Below, piece after piece: positions 15,452 to 23,824 of a stretch of 35,580 bases of DNA. The notes under the pieces were generated by a model. It saw only the letters and a list, made by a program, of their open reading frames with translations. It had not been told where the DNA came from and made no database searches. The translations under genes and the position numbers were made by a program. Origin of the DNA: Candidatus Enterococcus myersii. GTDB lineage: Bacteria > Bacillota > Bacilli > Lactobacillales > Enterococcaceae. Each line of letters opens with the position of its first letter. Positions within the stretch are counted from its first letter, which is position 1. The DNA lies in assembly GCF_017316025.1 (NCBI RefSeq), contig NZ_JAFLVT010000015.1, forward strand, positions 88,928 to 124,507, in the 5' to 3' direction.

Positions 15452-17797
15452 TTGCAAAGTGTGAGAGTTTCAGTTAGAAAGCTAGTGACCTTTATTTTGC
15501 GTAAAGGGAGTATAGATAGTCGTCATACAAGTAGTCATACAGCCCAAGAAGGTGCCAAAATTCACCGCCGTCTGCAAAAAGCTGCCGGAGACGACTATCA
15601 AAAAGAAGTCTTTTTAAAGCAGACTGTTAAAATAAATAATGACGAACTTACAGTAGAAGGGCGTGCGGATGGACTATTTTCCAATGAGGTAGGCTATGTG
15701 ATTGATGAAATTAAAACATCTGAAACACCTTTTGAGGAATTACCGCCGGAACAAAAAGAATTATTCTTTTATCAAGGTATGGTTTATGCTTATATTTACG
15801 CTTTACAACAAGAATTAACGACAATTAGTGTTCAGTTAACGTATTTTCAAACAATTGAAGAGAAAATTACAAAAGAAATTCGCCAATTCCAGTTGGAAGA
15901 ATTGGCTGATTTTTTTTGCGATTTAACCAACGAGTACCAAAAATGGTTAGAATTTCAAAACAACTGGCGTAGAGTTCGCAATACATCCTTACAGCTTTTG
16001 CAATTTCCTTATGATGAATTTCGGATTGGGCAAAGAGAGCTAGCTGTTGCAGCCTATAAAACCTTAAAAACACAACAGCGGCTTTTTGTTGAAGCACCCA
16101 CAGGTACCGGTAAGACGATTTCAACACTTTTTCCAGCTTTAAAGGCATTAGGAGAAGAAGACAACGACCGCATTTTTTATCTAACAGCAAAGACCATTAC
16201 CCGCCAAGTAGCAGAAGACGCCTTAAAATCCCTTAGTGGTGAAAAAGGCGCCCAAGTAAAAAGTGTTACACTCACTGCCAAAGATAAAATTTGTTTTTTG
16301 ACGGAACGCAACTGCACCCCAGAGCACTGTCCTTTTGCTAACGGGTATTACGATCGCATTAACGAAGGTTTATGGGACTTATTGCATCACGAAAATCAAA
16401 TTACTAGACCAATTATTGAAAAATACGCGAAAAAACATACCCTTTGTCCTTTTGAGTTGTCCCTTGATGTTAGTTTATGGTGCGATGTTATTGTAGGGGA
16501 TTATAATTATTTATTTGACCCCACTGTGTATTTGCGCCGCTTTTTTGAAGAAGAAGAAAACTATTATTTTTTAATTGATGAAGCCCATAATCTAGTCGCT
16601 CGTTCAAGAGAAATGTATTCTGCTAGTATTAATCGGCAAAGCGGGGAACATTTACTAGCATTACTACCAAAAAAAGAGCGGAAATTACGGCGGGCGTTAA
16701 CTTCATTGGATGATGAGTTTAGCCTAATTGAGACAGCAGTCACAAAGAAAAATGATATTTTTTTCTCCCAAACGCTACCGGCCGAGACTTTAAATAAAAG
16801 ATTATATAAAGTTTCTGAAAAACTCCAAGAGTGGTTAGGCGAAAATCCGAAAGACAAAGCCCAAGAAATCGCATTAAATTACTACTTTGCTGTATTAAAT
16901 TATCTTAAAATTAGCGAACTTTACGACGATCATTATGTCACGACAGTTACCCGTAACTACCACGATGTTACCTTAAAACAATTTTGTCTTGATCCGGCGC
17001 CCTTTTTAGAGCAAATGCTAGCAAAAGGGAAAGGAGCGGTTTTATTTTCTGCCAGTTTTACACCATTAGATTACTATCAAGATGTTTTAGGCGGAGGCAG
17101 TGAGGCATTGCGTTATCGTTTGCCCAGTCCTTTTCCCAAAGAAAACCAAGGGTTATTTTTATTGGACTATATTCCGACAACTTACAAAAATCGCGAAAAA
17201 AGCTTGCCAGATTTAATTTTGGCTATTTATGAGATGGCAACAGCCAAAACAGGCAATTATTTTGTTTTCCTACCTTCATATGCGTATTTGGATTTAGTAG
17301 CTGAAAATTTCAAAAAAACTTATCCTAACATACAGGTAATGATTCAAAATACTGAATTAACTGAAATAGAACGGGAAAACTTTTTAGCGGCCTTTGTAGC
17401 TGCACCTAAAACTTCTTTAGTTGCATTTTGTGTACTCGGTGGTGTTTTTTCAGAAGGAATTGATTTAAAAGCAACTCGTTTGATCGGCAGTATGGTGGTA
17501 ACGGTTGGTCTGCCTCAAATCAATCCTGAACAAGAATTACTAAAAGACTATTACGGTGGCAAAAAAGGGTTTGATTATGCATATCGACTGCCGGGGATGA
17601 ACAAAGTCCTACAAGCAGCCGGTCGTGTCATCCGAGATCAAAATGATTATGGTGTGGTTTTATTAGTAGATCAACGGTTTGAAAATTCTGATTATAAGGC
17701 CCTTTTTCCGGCGCATTGGCAGCATTATCTGTCAATTAACAATCGTCAGGAACTAAAACAAAATTTATTGCATTTTTGGGCACAAAAAAATAGCTAA
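15452..17797 (+). CDS. PD-(D/E)XK nuclease fused to a Rad3/XPD-type (DinG-like) DNA helicase
   Basis: Superfamily 2 iron-sulphur helicase of 781 residues with an extra N-terminal nuclease domain. Nuclease (about 1-165): EGAKIH, VEGRADGL (Asp73) and VIDEIKTSE (Glu86, Lys88), the Cas4/RecB-like D...ExK pattern. Helicase: Walker A VEAPTGTGKT (Lys221), four cysteines spaced as an Fe-S domain (about 281, 288, 293, 332), DEAH box LIDEAHNL (about 376), and motif VI QAAGRVIRDQNDYG. It likely unwinds and processes damaged or branched DNA. The best start is TTG 15452, 7 bases after GGGAGG. Possible weak promoter at 15377-15405. Full length, no breaks. Confidence 0.9.
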   Translation: MQSVRVSVRKLVTFILRKGSIDSRHTSSHTAQEGAKIHRRLQKAAGDDYQKEVFLKQTVKINNDELTVEGRADGLFSNEVGYVIDEIKTSETPFEELPPEQKELFFYQGMVYAYIYALQQELTTISVQLTYFQTIEEKITKEIRQFQLEELADFFCDLTNEYQKWLEFQNNWRRVRNTSLQLLQFPYDEFRIGQRELAVAAYKTLKTQQRLFVEAPTGTGKTISTLFPALKALGEEDNDRIFYLTAKTITRQVAEDALKSLSGEKGAQVKSVTLTAKDKICFLTERNCTPEHCPFANGYYDRINEGLWDLLHHENQITRPIIEKYAKKHTLCPFELSLDVSLWCDVIVGDYNYLFDPTVYLRRFFEEEENYYFLIDEAHNLVARSREMYSASINRQSGEHLLALLPKKERKLRRALTSLDDEFSLIETAVTKKNDIFFSQTLPAETLNKRLYKVSEKLQEWLGENPKDKAQEIALNYYFAVLNYLKISELYDDHYVTTVTRNYHDVTLKQFCLDPAPFLEQMLAKGKGAVLFSASFTPLDYYQDVLGGGSEALRYRLPSPFPKENQGLFLLDYIPTTYKNREKSLPDLILAIYEMATAKTGNYFVFLPSYAYLDLVAENFKKTYPNIQVMIQNTELTEIERENFLAAFVAAPKTSLVAFCVLGGVFSEGIDLKATRLIGSMVVTVGLPQINPEQELLKDYYGGKKGFDYAYRLPGMNKVLQAAGRVIRDQNDYGVVLLVDQRFENSDYKALFPAHWQHYLSINNRQELKQNLLHFWAQKNS

Positions 17798-17802
17798 AAT
17801 GA

Positions 17803-17830
17803 TTGCATTAACAGCAACAACTGCTATATT
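17803..17830 (+). promoter_or_regulatory. Promoter of the YitT family gene
   Basis: TTGCAT, a 16-base spacer and TATATT preceded by TGC (extended -10). It begins just after the helicase stop codon. Confidence 0.6.
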
Positions 17831-17895
17831 AGAAATGGAATGATATTGTCAAAATTGATATGAAATAAATTATCACAAAAAGGAGTTTGAAGGTA

Positions 17896-18834
17896 GTGAC
17901 AAAAGTTTGGCAGCAGCACCTGCAAATGGAAATGATGAAAAAAATTGGAGTTGTTTTGCTCTCAGGCGTAATCGCTGCGGTGGCACTGAACTTCTTTTTA
18001 ATCCCAGCACAAGTCTTAGCAGCAGGGATGAACGGGGTCGCACAAATTGTTGTCTCATTAGGACAACAATACTTAGGTATCACTTTTGATACTGGGATTT
18101 TTATTTTCTTATTAAATGTGCCAATTTTTGTCGTGGGCTTTTTAAAATTAGGGAAAGCCGCAACATTTTGGAGTTTTATGAATGTTATTAGTGTTTCTTT
18201 ATTCACCATTATCATTCCACAAGGAGAAGTGACAAATAATATCTTGATGAATGCCATTGTTGGTGGAGTCTTATTAGGTGTCGGTGGTGGCCTGTCTTTG
18301 AAATTTGGGTTTACTACCGGTGGTTTAGATATCGTTTCGCTTATTTTATCCAACACGACCGGGAAAACTGTCGGTAATTTTATGTTGTTACTAAACGGGA
18401 TTATTGTTTTGATTGCTGGTTTTATTTTTAACTGGGAGAGCGCACTATATACGATCATTTCTATTTATGCGATGAGTCACGTCGTTGATGCAATTCATAC
18501 AAGTCATCAAAAAGTGACGGCTTTTATTATCACAACAAAACCCAATGAAGTCGGGCAGAACATTTCAGAACATGTTTTTCGTGGAATGACGTTACTACCT
18601 TCAATGGGAGGGTATTCTGGGGTGGAAGGCAAAATGATTATGATGGTTGTCACCCGTTATGAATTATATGATTTAGAGCAGGCAATTTTAGAAGTGGATG
18701 AAAATGCTTTTGTCGATTTTGTACCAACACAATCTATTATCGGACGTTTTGCTAGTGAAGATGATCAACGAACGTTTAAAGCAACAGGAGTCTTTCCTGA
18801 AATTAAAATGACGAAGAAAAAAAGCCATAAATAA
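17896..18834 (+). CDS. YitT family membrane protein (DUF161 + DUF2179)
   Basis: Integral membrane protein of 312 residues. Five or so N-terminal hydrophobic segments (GVVLLSGVIAAVALNFFLIP, GVLLGVGGGLSLKFGFTTGG, LDIVSLIL) form the YitT_membrane part, and a soluble C-terminal DUF2179 domain follows (HQKVTAFIITTKP, RGMTLLPSMGGYSG). The function is not established; some members are linked to transport. I choose GTG 17896 because AGGAG at 17881-17885 is correctly spaced for it, whereas the TTG at 17887 is almost on top of the ribosome site. Confidence 0.9.
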   Translation: MTKVWQQHLQMEMMKKIGVVLLSGVIAAVALNFFLIPAQVLAAGMNGVAQIVVSLGQQYLGITFDTGIFIFLLNVPIFVVGFLKLGKAATFWSFMNVISVSLFTIIIPQGEVTNNILMNAIVGGVLLGVGGGLSLKFGFTTGGLDIVSLILSNTTGKTVGNFMLLLNGIIVLIAGFIFNWESALYTIISIYAMSHVVDAIHTSHQKVTAFIITTKPNEVGQNISEHVFRGMTLLPSMGGYSGVEGKMIMMVVTRYELYDLEQAILEVDENAFVDFVPTQSIIGRFASEDDQRTFKATGVFPEIKMTKKKSHK

Positions 18835-18883
18835 TTCCTTTAAAAATGTTAGCTATTGTTAGCTATAAAGTGAAATAAAAAGT

Positions 18884-18968
18884 AAACGAACAGTTCAAAC
18901 TATCCGTACTCTCTTTAAGTAATTTACTTGTGAGAAGAAAGTGACGGTTAAATGAAGCGTTCGTTTTT
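18884..18968 (+). terminator. Large branched terminator-like structure after the YitT gene
   Basis: AAACGAAC (18884-18891) pairs with GTTCGTTT (18959-18966), followed by a T run. The 67-base interior can fold further (CCGT with ACGG, TCTC with GAGA, AAGT with ACTT). The shape is a terminator but much more elaborate than its neighbours. Two GTTAGCTAT copies lie upstream (18848-18866). Confidence 0.6.
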
Positions 18969-19076
18969 TTTATTATTCTAAAATAATTTTAAGAAATTTA
19001 AGAAAAATATAAATTAAAAGAAGCCTACTACTTTTTTTAAAAAAGACTTTTTCTTTTTTTATAACATATGCTATTT

Positions 19077-19292
19077 TGAAAGTAGGAAATAAATTTATGT
19101 GCAAAAAATAAATTTATTCACTTGCTAATGAAAGGGGATGGTATTTTTGGATGACGACTCACCTGAGGGAGAGCAGAAGTTTTTAGTTTGTTTGGCTTAC
19201 TTTTTAATTGAATAAAAAATAAAGCACGTCATTGACCGTTGTGTCTGTGAGGGGCTTATTTGTCGTTTATTCAAAAATAAAGGAGTACAAAC
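19077..19292 (+). promoter_or_regulatory. Promoter and structured leader of the P-type ATPase gene
   Basis: A possible -10 (TATGCT, 19077-19082) starts a leader of about 200 bases. It can form a long-range ATGACG/CGTCAT pair (19151-19156 with 19227-19232), and a terminal hairpin in which TTGAATAAA (19208) pairs with TTTATTCAA (19266) and AAATAAAGC with GCTTATTT, ending 4 bases before the AAAGGAG ribosome site. The two foldings cannot coexist fully. AAAGGGGATGG at 19131 recalls a metal-riboswitch motif, but the rest does not match. The rest of the gap (18969-19076) is plain AT-rich DNA. Confidence 0.45.
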
Positions 19293-21956
19293 ATGGAAAA
19301 ATATCAAGATTTTCAGTTGGAAAAACAAGAACTATTAAAAAAATATGGTGTACGAGAAGTTGCATTAGGTCTTGGTGAGGATGAGGCCAAAAGAAGGTTG
19401 CAAAAAGATGGTTTGAACCAGTTAACGAGTCAGAAAACTCCCAAATGGAAATTACTGTTGCGACAATTTCACAATATGATTATTTACATTTTATTATTTG
19501 CGGCTGTTTTGACGTTGTTAATGGGACATGTTTCAGATGCGATTATCATTGCTGTGGTTGTTATTGTCAATGTATTAATCGGCTACTACCAAGAGGCAAG
19601 TGCTGCAGATGCACTAGAAAAAATCAAAGGATTGTTGTCGCAAGAAGCGACAGTTTATCGCGATGGCATTCGGCAAGACATCGCAGCTGAAAAATTGGTG
19701 GTAGGCGATGTTGTCTTTTTAGAAGCTGGCGATAATGTTCCTGCCGACTTAAGAATGGTCGAAACCGACAATTTACGTATAAAAGAGTCTTCATTGACCG
19801 GAGAGGCTGATTCGGTAGAAAAAAATGCGGACCAAATCAGTGAAGCTGCTACGCCGCTAGCAGAAAGAAACAACTTAGCTTTTGCTTCAACTGCAGTCAC
19901 AGCGGGCAGTGGTATCGGAATTGTTATTGCCACTGGTGCAAACAGTGAAATTGGAAAGATTTCAACAGAAGTAGCTCAAACAAAAAGTGAAAAGACACCT
20001 TTAATGAAAGAAATTGATAATCTGGGAAAAGGGATTACTTGGGTAATTATCGGCGTTTCAGTTCTTTTATTTATCCTAAGTCTTCTGTTAGAAACCTATG
20101 CAATTTCGGTTCTAACACTGGCGGTGGTGACTATGATTGTGGGCTCAATTCCAGAAGGACTGCCGGCAACGACATCTGTTGTTTTGGCCATGGGAGTAAA
20201 TGAGATGGCAAAAAAAAATCATACCATTGTCAAAACACTTCCAGCTGTCGAAACATTAGGATCAGTTGCGGTGGTTGCAACCGATAAAACGGGGACTTTA
20301 ACCAAAAATGAAATGACCGTAAAGGACATTATTTTTTCAAAACGTCAATTAAAAGTCTCAGGAGATGGGTATGACCCCACCGGTGCTATTCTTAGCGCTG
20401 ATAATCAAGTTGTCGAACTAGATGAAGAATTAAAGTTGTTCTTAGAAGCGGGATTTGAAGCCAACGATACTGTTTTGCATAATGAAGCTGGCTGGCAAAT
20501 TAATGGCGAACCAACAGACGGCGCCTTTTTAACATTGTATTATAAGCAATTTCCCTTCCCTAAAAAAACAGAGTATACCGAAATTGACATGTTGCCATTT
20601 GACTCAGATTACCGATATATTGCTAAATTAGTAGAGAAAAAAGATGGGCAGCGAATTTTATTTATCAAAGGGTCCCCTGATAAATTGTTTTTAATGGCAA
20701 AAGCCAATGGAAAACAAAAATTTGCTGAGGACTATTGGACAAATCAGGTAACCAACTTAACTGAGCAAGGAAAACGAGTTGTTGCGGTTGGATACCAAGT
20801 TGTGAGCAATTTGGTTACACAAATTACACCTGAGCTTTTAACCAAAGGTATTTATTTTCTCGGAATTGCCGGCATTATCGATCCACCAGAAGAATCGGTG
20901 ATACCTGCGTTAAAGGAAATGAATCAAGCTGGGGTGAGTGTCAAATTGATTACAGGTGATCATCCGCTGACAGCAAAAGCAATTGCAGAAAAGCTCAATT
21001 TGGCACCTGAAGTTTCAGTTATCACCGGAGGCCAATTAGAGCAAATGTCCCCACAAGAACTAGAACAAGCAGTAGTAGAAAATCAAGTGTTTGCAAGAAC
21101 GACACCGCAAAATAAATTGGAAATTGTTGCTGCCCTCCAAAAAAATGGCTTGGTGACAGCGATGACTGGAGATGGCGTGAATGATGCGCCAGCATTAAAA
21201 AAAGCCAATATTGGTGTTGCAATGGGGAAAAAAGGAACGGATGTGGCCAAAGATTCAGCAGATATGATTTTAACTGACGATAATTTTGGCACAATGGCAG
21301 TTGCGATTCGTGAGGGGCGCAGGATTTATGACAATATCAAAAAGAGCATTCTCTTTTTGTTGCCAACTTCTTTTGCAGAAGGGTTGATTATCGCCTTTAC
21401 AATATTATTGCAAAAAGATATGCCGCTACAGCCTACACAGTTGCTTTGGATTAACATGGTTTCAGCGATTACGATTCAATTTGCCTTCATTTTTGAACCG
21501 GCAGAAGCCAATATTATGACACGAAAACCAAGGCAGTCAACGGGACGAATATTTAATCGCCATGACATTTTTCAAATGGGCTATGTCTCGATTTTAGTGG
21601 CAGCTATCAGCCTGATTTCATATGAATGGTTGCTTTTGCAAGGTGTGACGAGGGTCGTGGCTAGTACGATGATGATTAATATCGTTGTTTTAAGCAAGAT
21701 TTTTTACTTGTTTAATATTCGAACAAAAGCGCCACTTTTTTCAAAAAGTTTCTTTACTAATCCCAAAGCCTTTTGGATTAGCGGAACTATGCTTTTGTTG
21801 CAGATTGCACTAACATATCTTCCATTTATGCAAAACTGGTTTTATACAGCCGCTTTATCGCCTTTGGAATGGGGAATCGCTGTGGCAGCCGGGGTCATGA
21901 TATTAGCTATCACTGAATGTGATAAATTATTACGCATAAAAAATAAGGCTAAATAA
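19293..21956 (+). CDS. P-type cation-transporting ATPase (P2-type)
   Basis: Membrane ATPase of 887 residues that moves a cation using a phospho-aspartate intermediate. Order: N-terminal cation_ATPase_N, M1-M2, actuator with SSLTGEADS (about 167-174), M4 GSIPEGLPATTS, the phosphorylation site DKTGTLTKNE (Asp331), nucleotide domain with KGSPDKL, hinge MTGDGVNDAPALKKANIG, and a C-terminal bundle of helices. M4 looks like a Ca2+ pump, but M6 reads LLWINMVSAITIQFAF: Asn721 is kept, while the aspartate that coordinates Ca2+ in SERCA is Ala725. Ca2+ specificity should therefore not be assumed; Mn2+, Mg2+ or a monovalent ion is possible. A strong AAAGGAG precedes the ATG. Confidence 0.92.
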   Translation: MEKYQDFQLEKQELLKKYGVREVALGLGEDEAKRRLQKDGLNQLTSQKTPKWKLLLRQFHNMIIYILLFAAVLTLLMGHVSDAIIIAVVVIVNVLIGYYQEASAADALEKIKGLLSQEATVYRDGIRQDIAAEKLVVGDVVFLEAGDNVPADLRMVETDNLRIKESSLTGEADSVEKNADQISEAATPLAERNNLAFASTAVTAGSGIGIVIATGANSEIGKISTEVAQTKSEKTPLMKEIDNLGKGITWVIIGVSVLLFILSLLLETYAISVLTLAVVTMIVGSIPEGLPATTSVVLAMGVNEMAKKNHTIVKTLPAVETLGSVAVVATDKTGTLTKNEMTVKDIIFSKRQLKVSGDGYDPTGAILSADNQVVELDEELKLFLEAGFEANDTVLHNEAGWQINGEPTDGAFLTLYYKQFPFPKKTEYTEIDMLPFDSDYRYIAKLVEKKDGQRILFIKGSPDKLFLMAKANGKQKFAEDYWTNQVTNLTEQGKRVVAVGYQVVSNLVTQITPELLTKGIYFLGIAGIIDPPEESVIPALKEMNQAGVSVKLITGDHPLTAKAIAEKLNLAPEVSVITGGQLEQMSPQELEQAVVENQVFARTTPQNKLEIVAALQKNGLVTAMTGDGVNDAPALKKANIGVAMGKKGTDVAKDSADMILTDDNFGTMAVAIREGRRIYDNIKKSILFLLPTSFAEGLIIAFTILLQKDMPLQPTQLLWINMVSAITIQFAFIFEPAEANIMTRKPRQSTGRIFNRHDIFQMGYVSILVAAISLISYEWLLLQGVTRVVASTMMINIVVLSKIFYLFNIRTKAPLFSKSFFTNPKAFWISGTMLLLQIALTYLPFMQNWFYTAALSPLEWGIAVAAGVMILAITECDKLLRIKNKAK

Positions 21957-21991
21957 AAAATTGGAAATTGTTTTTGTAAAGATAAAAAGAT

Positions 21992-22037
21992 AAAAGGCGT
22001 AACCTTTCCTGTGGTTTAGGGAAAGGTTACGCCTTTA
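21992..22037. terminator. Bidirectional terminator between the ATPase and SufT-like genes
   Basis: AAAGGCGTAACCTTTCC pairs perfectly with GGAAAGGTTACGCCTTT (17 bases). It serves the convergent ATPase and MIP18-family genes. Confidence 0.93.
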
Positions 22038-22052
22038 AATTTCTATTAAAGT

Positions 22053-22388
22053 TTAGCGAATACCCAAAGCAATTCGGGCATAACGGCTCATTTTATCAGT
22101 AGTCCAAGCAGGGTACCAAACCAGTTTAACTTCCGTTTTAGTAACTTCTGGCACTTCAGCTAGCGCTTGATGGATTTGATCGGTCAAAATATCAGCCAAA
22201 GGACAACCCATGGTGGTCAAGGTCATTTTAATGACGGCTTCTCCTGTTTCGCCTTCAAATTCAATATCATATATTAAACCAAGATTGACAATATCGATCC
22301 CTAATTCAGGGTCAATCACAGTTTCTAATGCGGTTAAAATACGTTCTTTGATTTCTTCAATTTCTTGTTCGGTGCGGATTTCATTCAT
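22053..22388 (-). CDS. MIP18/DUF59 family Fe-S assembly protein (SufT/PaaD-like)
   Basis: Small cytoplasmic protein of 111 residues that helps mature Fe-S clusters in client proteins. The DUF59 core is clear: ALETVIDPELGIDIVNLGLI, then MTLTTMGCPLADILTDQI with the conserved reactive Cys, and VKLVWYPAWTTDKMS at the C-terminus. The start at 22388 lies 7 bases after AAAGGAGG; the open frame continues upstream to 22487 but crosses the promoter. Its client here could include the Fe-S helicase, though there is no direct link. Confidence 0.92.
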   Translation of the reverse strand: MNEIRTEQEIEEIKERILTALETVIDPELGIDIVNLGLIYDIEFEGETGEAVIKMTLTTMGCPLADILTDQIHQALAEVPEVTKTEVKLVWYPAWTTDKMSRYARIALGIR

Positions 22389-22418
22389 AACTGCAACCTC
22401 CTTTAGAATTCTGTTCAA

Positions 22419-22447
22419 ATAATAACTTGTTTTTTGGTATTTGTAAA
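22419..22447 (-). promoter_or_regulatory. Promoter of the SufT-like gene
   Basis: Minus strand TTTACA, a 17-base spacer and TATTAT, about 30 bases before the start codon. Confidence 0.6.
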
Positions 22448-22515
22448 TCATCTGTGCGCTAAAAAAAGAAAGACGAACAAAAAACAAGAATTATGCGTAA
22501 GTTTTATTGTTACTA

Positions 22516-22544
22516 TTGAATTTATGCTAAAAAGCCGCTATGCT
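22516..22544 (+). promoter_or_regulatory. pyrD promoter
   Basis: TTGAAT, a 17-base spacer and TATGCT, 32 bases before the GTG start. No PyrR-type attenuator fits in the short leader. Confidence 0.6.
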
Positions 22545-22576
22545 AAGTCCAACAAAAAATGAAATGAGGCGATTTT

Positions 22577-23509
22577 GTGTTAACCACCAACTTTTTGGAC
22601 TTTGATTTTGAAAATCCCTTTATGAATGCTTCAGGTGTTCATTGCATGACCATAAAAGAACTTGACGAACTAAGTACTTCAGCAGCAGGCGCTTATATTA
22701 TGAAAAGTGCGACACCTGAAAAGCGAGCAGGAAATAGCGAGCCGCGTTATTACGATGTTCCTTTAGGTAGTATTAATTCGATGGGGTTACCTAATTTAGG
22801 TTTTGAGTACTATTTGGAATATGCCTTGAAACAACAAGAAAACACAAAACGCCCCCTATTTTTCTCAGTTGCCGGAATGAGTGTGGCAGAAAATATTGCG
22901 ATGTTAAAAGAAATTGAAGCCAGTGATTTTGCAGGGGTAACTGAATTAAATTTATCTTGTCCTAATGTTCCAGGCAAGCCGCAAGTTGCTTATGATTTTG
23001 AGTTGACAGAAGAAACATTAAATCAAGTTTTTACATTTTTTACCAAGCCTTTAGGTGTGAAATTGCCACCGTATTTTGATATGGCACATTTTGATCAAAT
23101 GGCAGAAATTTTAAATAAATATCCGTTAGCTTACGTGAATTCTATCAATAGTATTGGAAATGGCTTATATATCGACACAACCAGCGATCAAGTCGTCATT
23201 AAACCCAAAGAAGGCTTCGGTGGAATTGGTGGTCAATACGTAAAACCAACGGCTTTAGCCAATGTGCGAGCTTTTTATACACGTTTAAAACCAGAAATTA
23301 AAATCATCGGAACCGGCGGTATTTTAACAGGCCAAGATGCCTATGAGCATTTATTGTGTGGCGCTACGATGCTACAGGTGGGAACGCAACTGCAAAAAGA
23401 AGGACCGGCTATTTTCGAGCGTTTGACTAAAGAGTTGGCTAGCATTATGACTTTAAAAGGCTATCAAACAATTGATGAATTTCGGGGAAAATTAAAAGTC
23501 ATTGACTAA
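22577..23509 (+). CDS. pyrD: Dihydroorotate dehydrogenase, class 1A (fumarate)
   Basis: Cytosolic FMN enzyme that oxidises dihydroorotate to orotate in pyrimidine synthesis, class 1A type with fumarate as acceptor. The active-site loop [12 protein letters not shown] (Cys128) is nearly identical to that of lactococcal PyrDA; Cys rather than Ser separates class 1 from class 2. NASGVHCMT and [20 protein letters not shown] are the substrate and FMN phosphate sites. 310 residues, full length. The start is GTG with GAGG upstream. It stands alone, outside any pyr operon, with its own promoter and terminator, as often seen in lactic acid bacteria. Confidence 0.95.
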   Translation: MLTTNFLDFDFENPFMNASGVHCMTIKELDELSTSAAGAYIMKSATPEKRAGNSEPRYYDVPLGSINSMGLPNLGFEYYLEYALKQQENTKRPLFFSVAGMSVAENIAMLKEIEASDFAGVTELNLSCPNVPGKPQVAYDFELTEETLNQVFTFFTKPLGVKLPPYFDMAHFDQMAEILNKYPLAYVNSINSIGNGLYIDTTSDQVVIKPKEGFGGIGGQYVKPTALANVRAFYTRLKPEIKIIGTGGILTGQDAYEHLLCGATMLQVGTQLQKEGPAIFERLTKELASIMTLKGYQTIDEFRGKLKVID

Positions 23510-23514
23510 TTAGC

Positions 23515-23550
23515 AAAAAAGATTGTACCTCAAAAGGTATAATCTTTTTT
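23515..23550 (+). terminator. pyrD terminator
   Basis: AAAAAAGATTGTACCT pairs with AGGTATAATCTTTTTT (one G-T pair) around a 4-base loop. Confidence 0.9.
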
Positions 23551-23689
23551 ACTACCAAAAGAAAATTACAATAGTAGGTACTTTAAAAAAATTAAAATGA
23601 AACGATCAAAAAAATGTGTTGAATTTCTTTTTTCATAAATTTTGTGATTTACTTACGAGAATCTTCCTTTTTGCTTAAATGGATATTCA

Positions 23690-23718
23690 TTGAAATACCG
23701 GTGTCGTTATTATATATT
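23690..23718 (+). promoter_or_regulatory. Promoter upstream of signal peptidase I
   Basis: TTGAAA, a 17-base spacer and TATATT. The leader to the gene is about 100 bases. The rest of the gene-free stretch 23551-23824 is AT-rich, and I see no other clear structure in it. Confidence 0.6.
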
Positions 23719-23824
23719 TATTGTAAGAAGGTTCTAATCCTAGCGTAAGTTATGGAATAGAGTCGGGTTACGTTATAAATTTTTATCAAGAACATTAAAA
23801 AGAGCCGGCTAAAGGATGTTGTTT

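Noticed and set aside
14890-17797. Holin-like gene plus nuclease-helicase as a prophage or defence island
   Set aside because: Each gene has separate signals; there is no integrase, repeat or att-like boundary, and the base composition looks like its neighbours.
17829-18458. A 209-codon open frame on the minus strand opposite the YitT gene
   Set aside because: It has no ribosome site and its product is low-complexity in Pro, Thr, Lys and Ile; the plus-strand frame matches a known family over its full length.
19101-19260. yybP-ykoY manganese riboswitch before the ATPase
   Set aside because: AAAGGGGATGG resembles the conserved 5' element, and related ATPases are regulated this way, but the expected GGGGAGTAGC and the 3' AAGACC element are missing. 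I keep it only as an unassigned structured leader.
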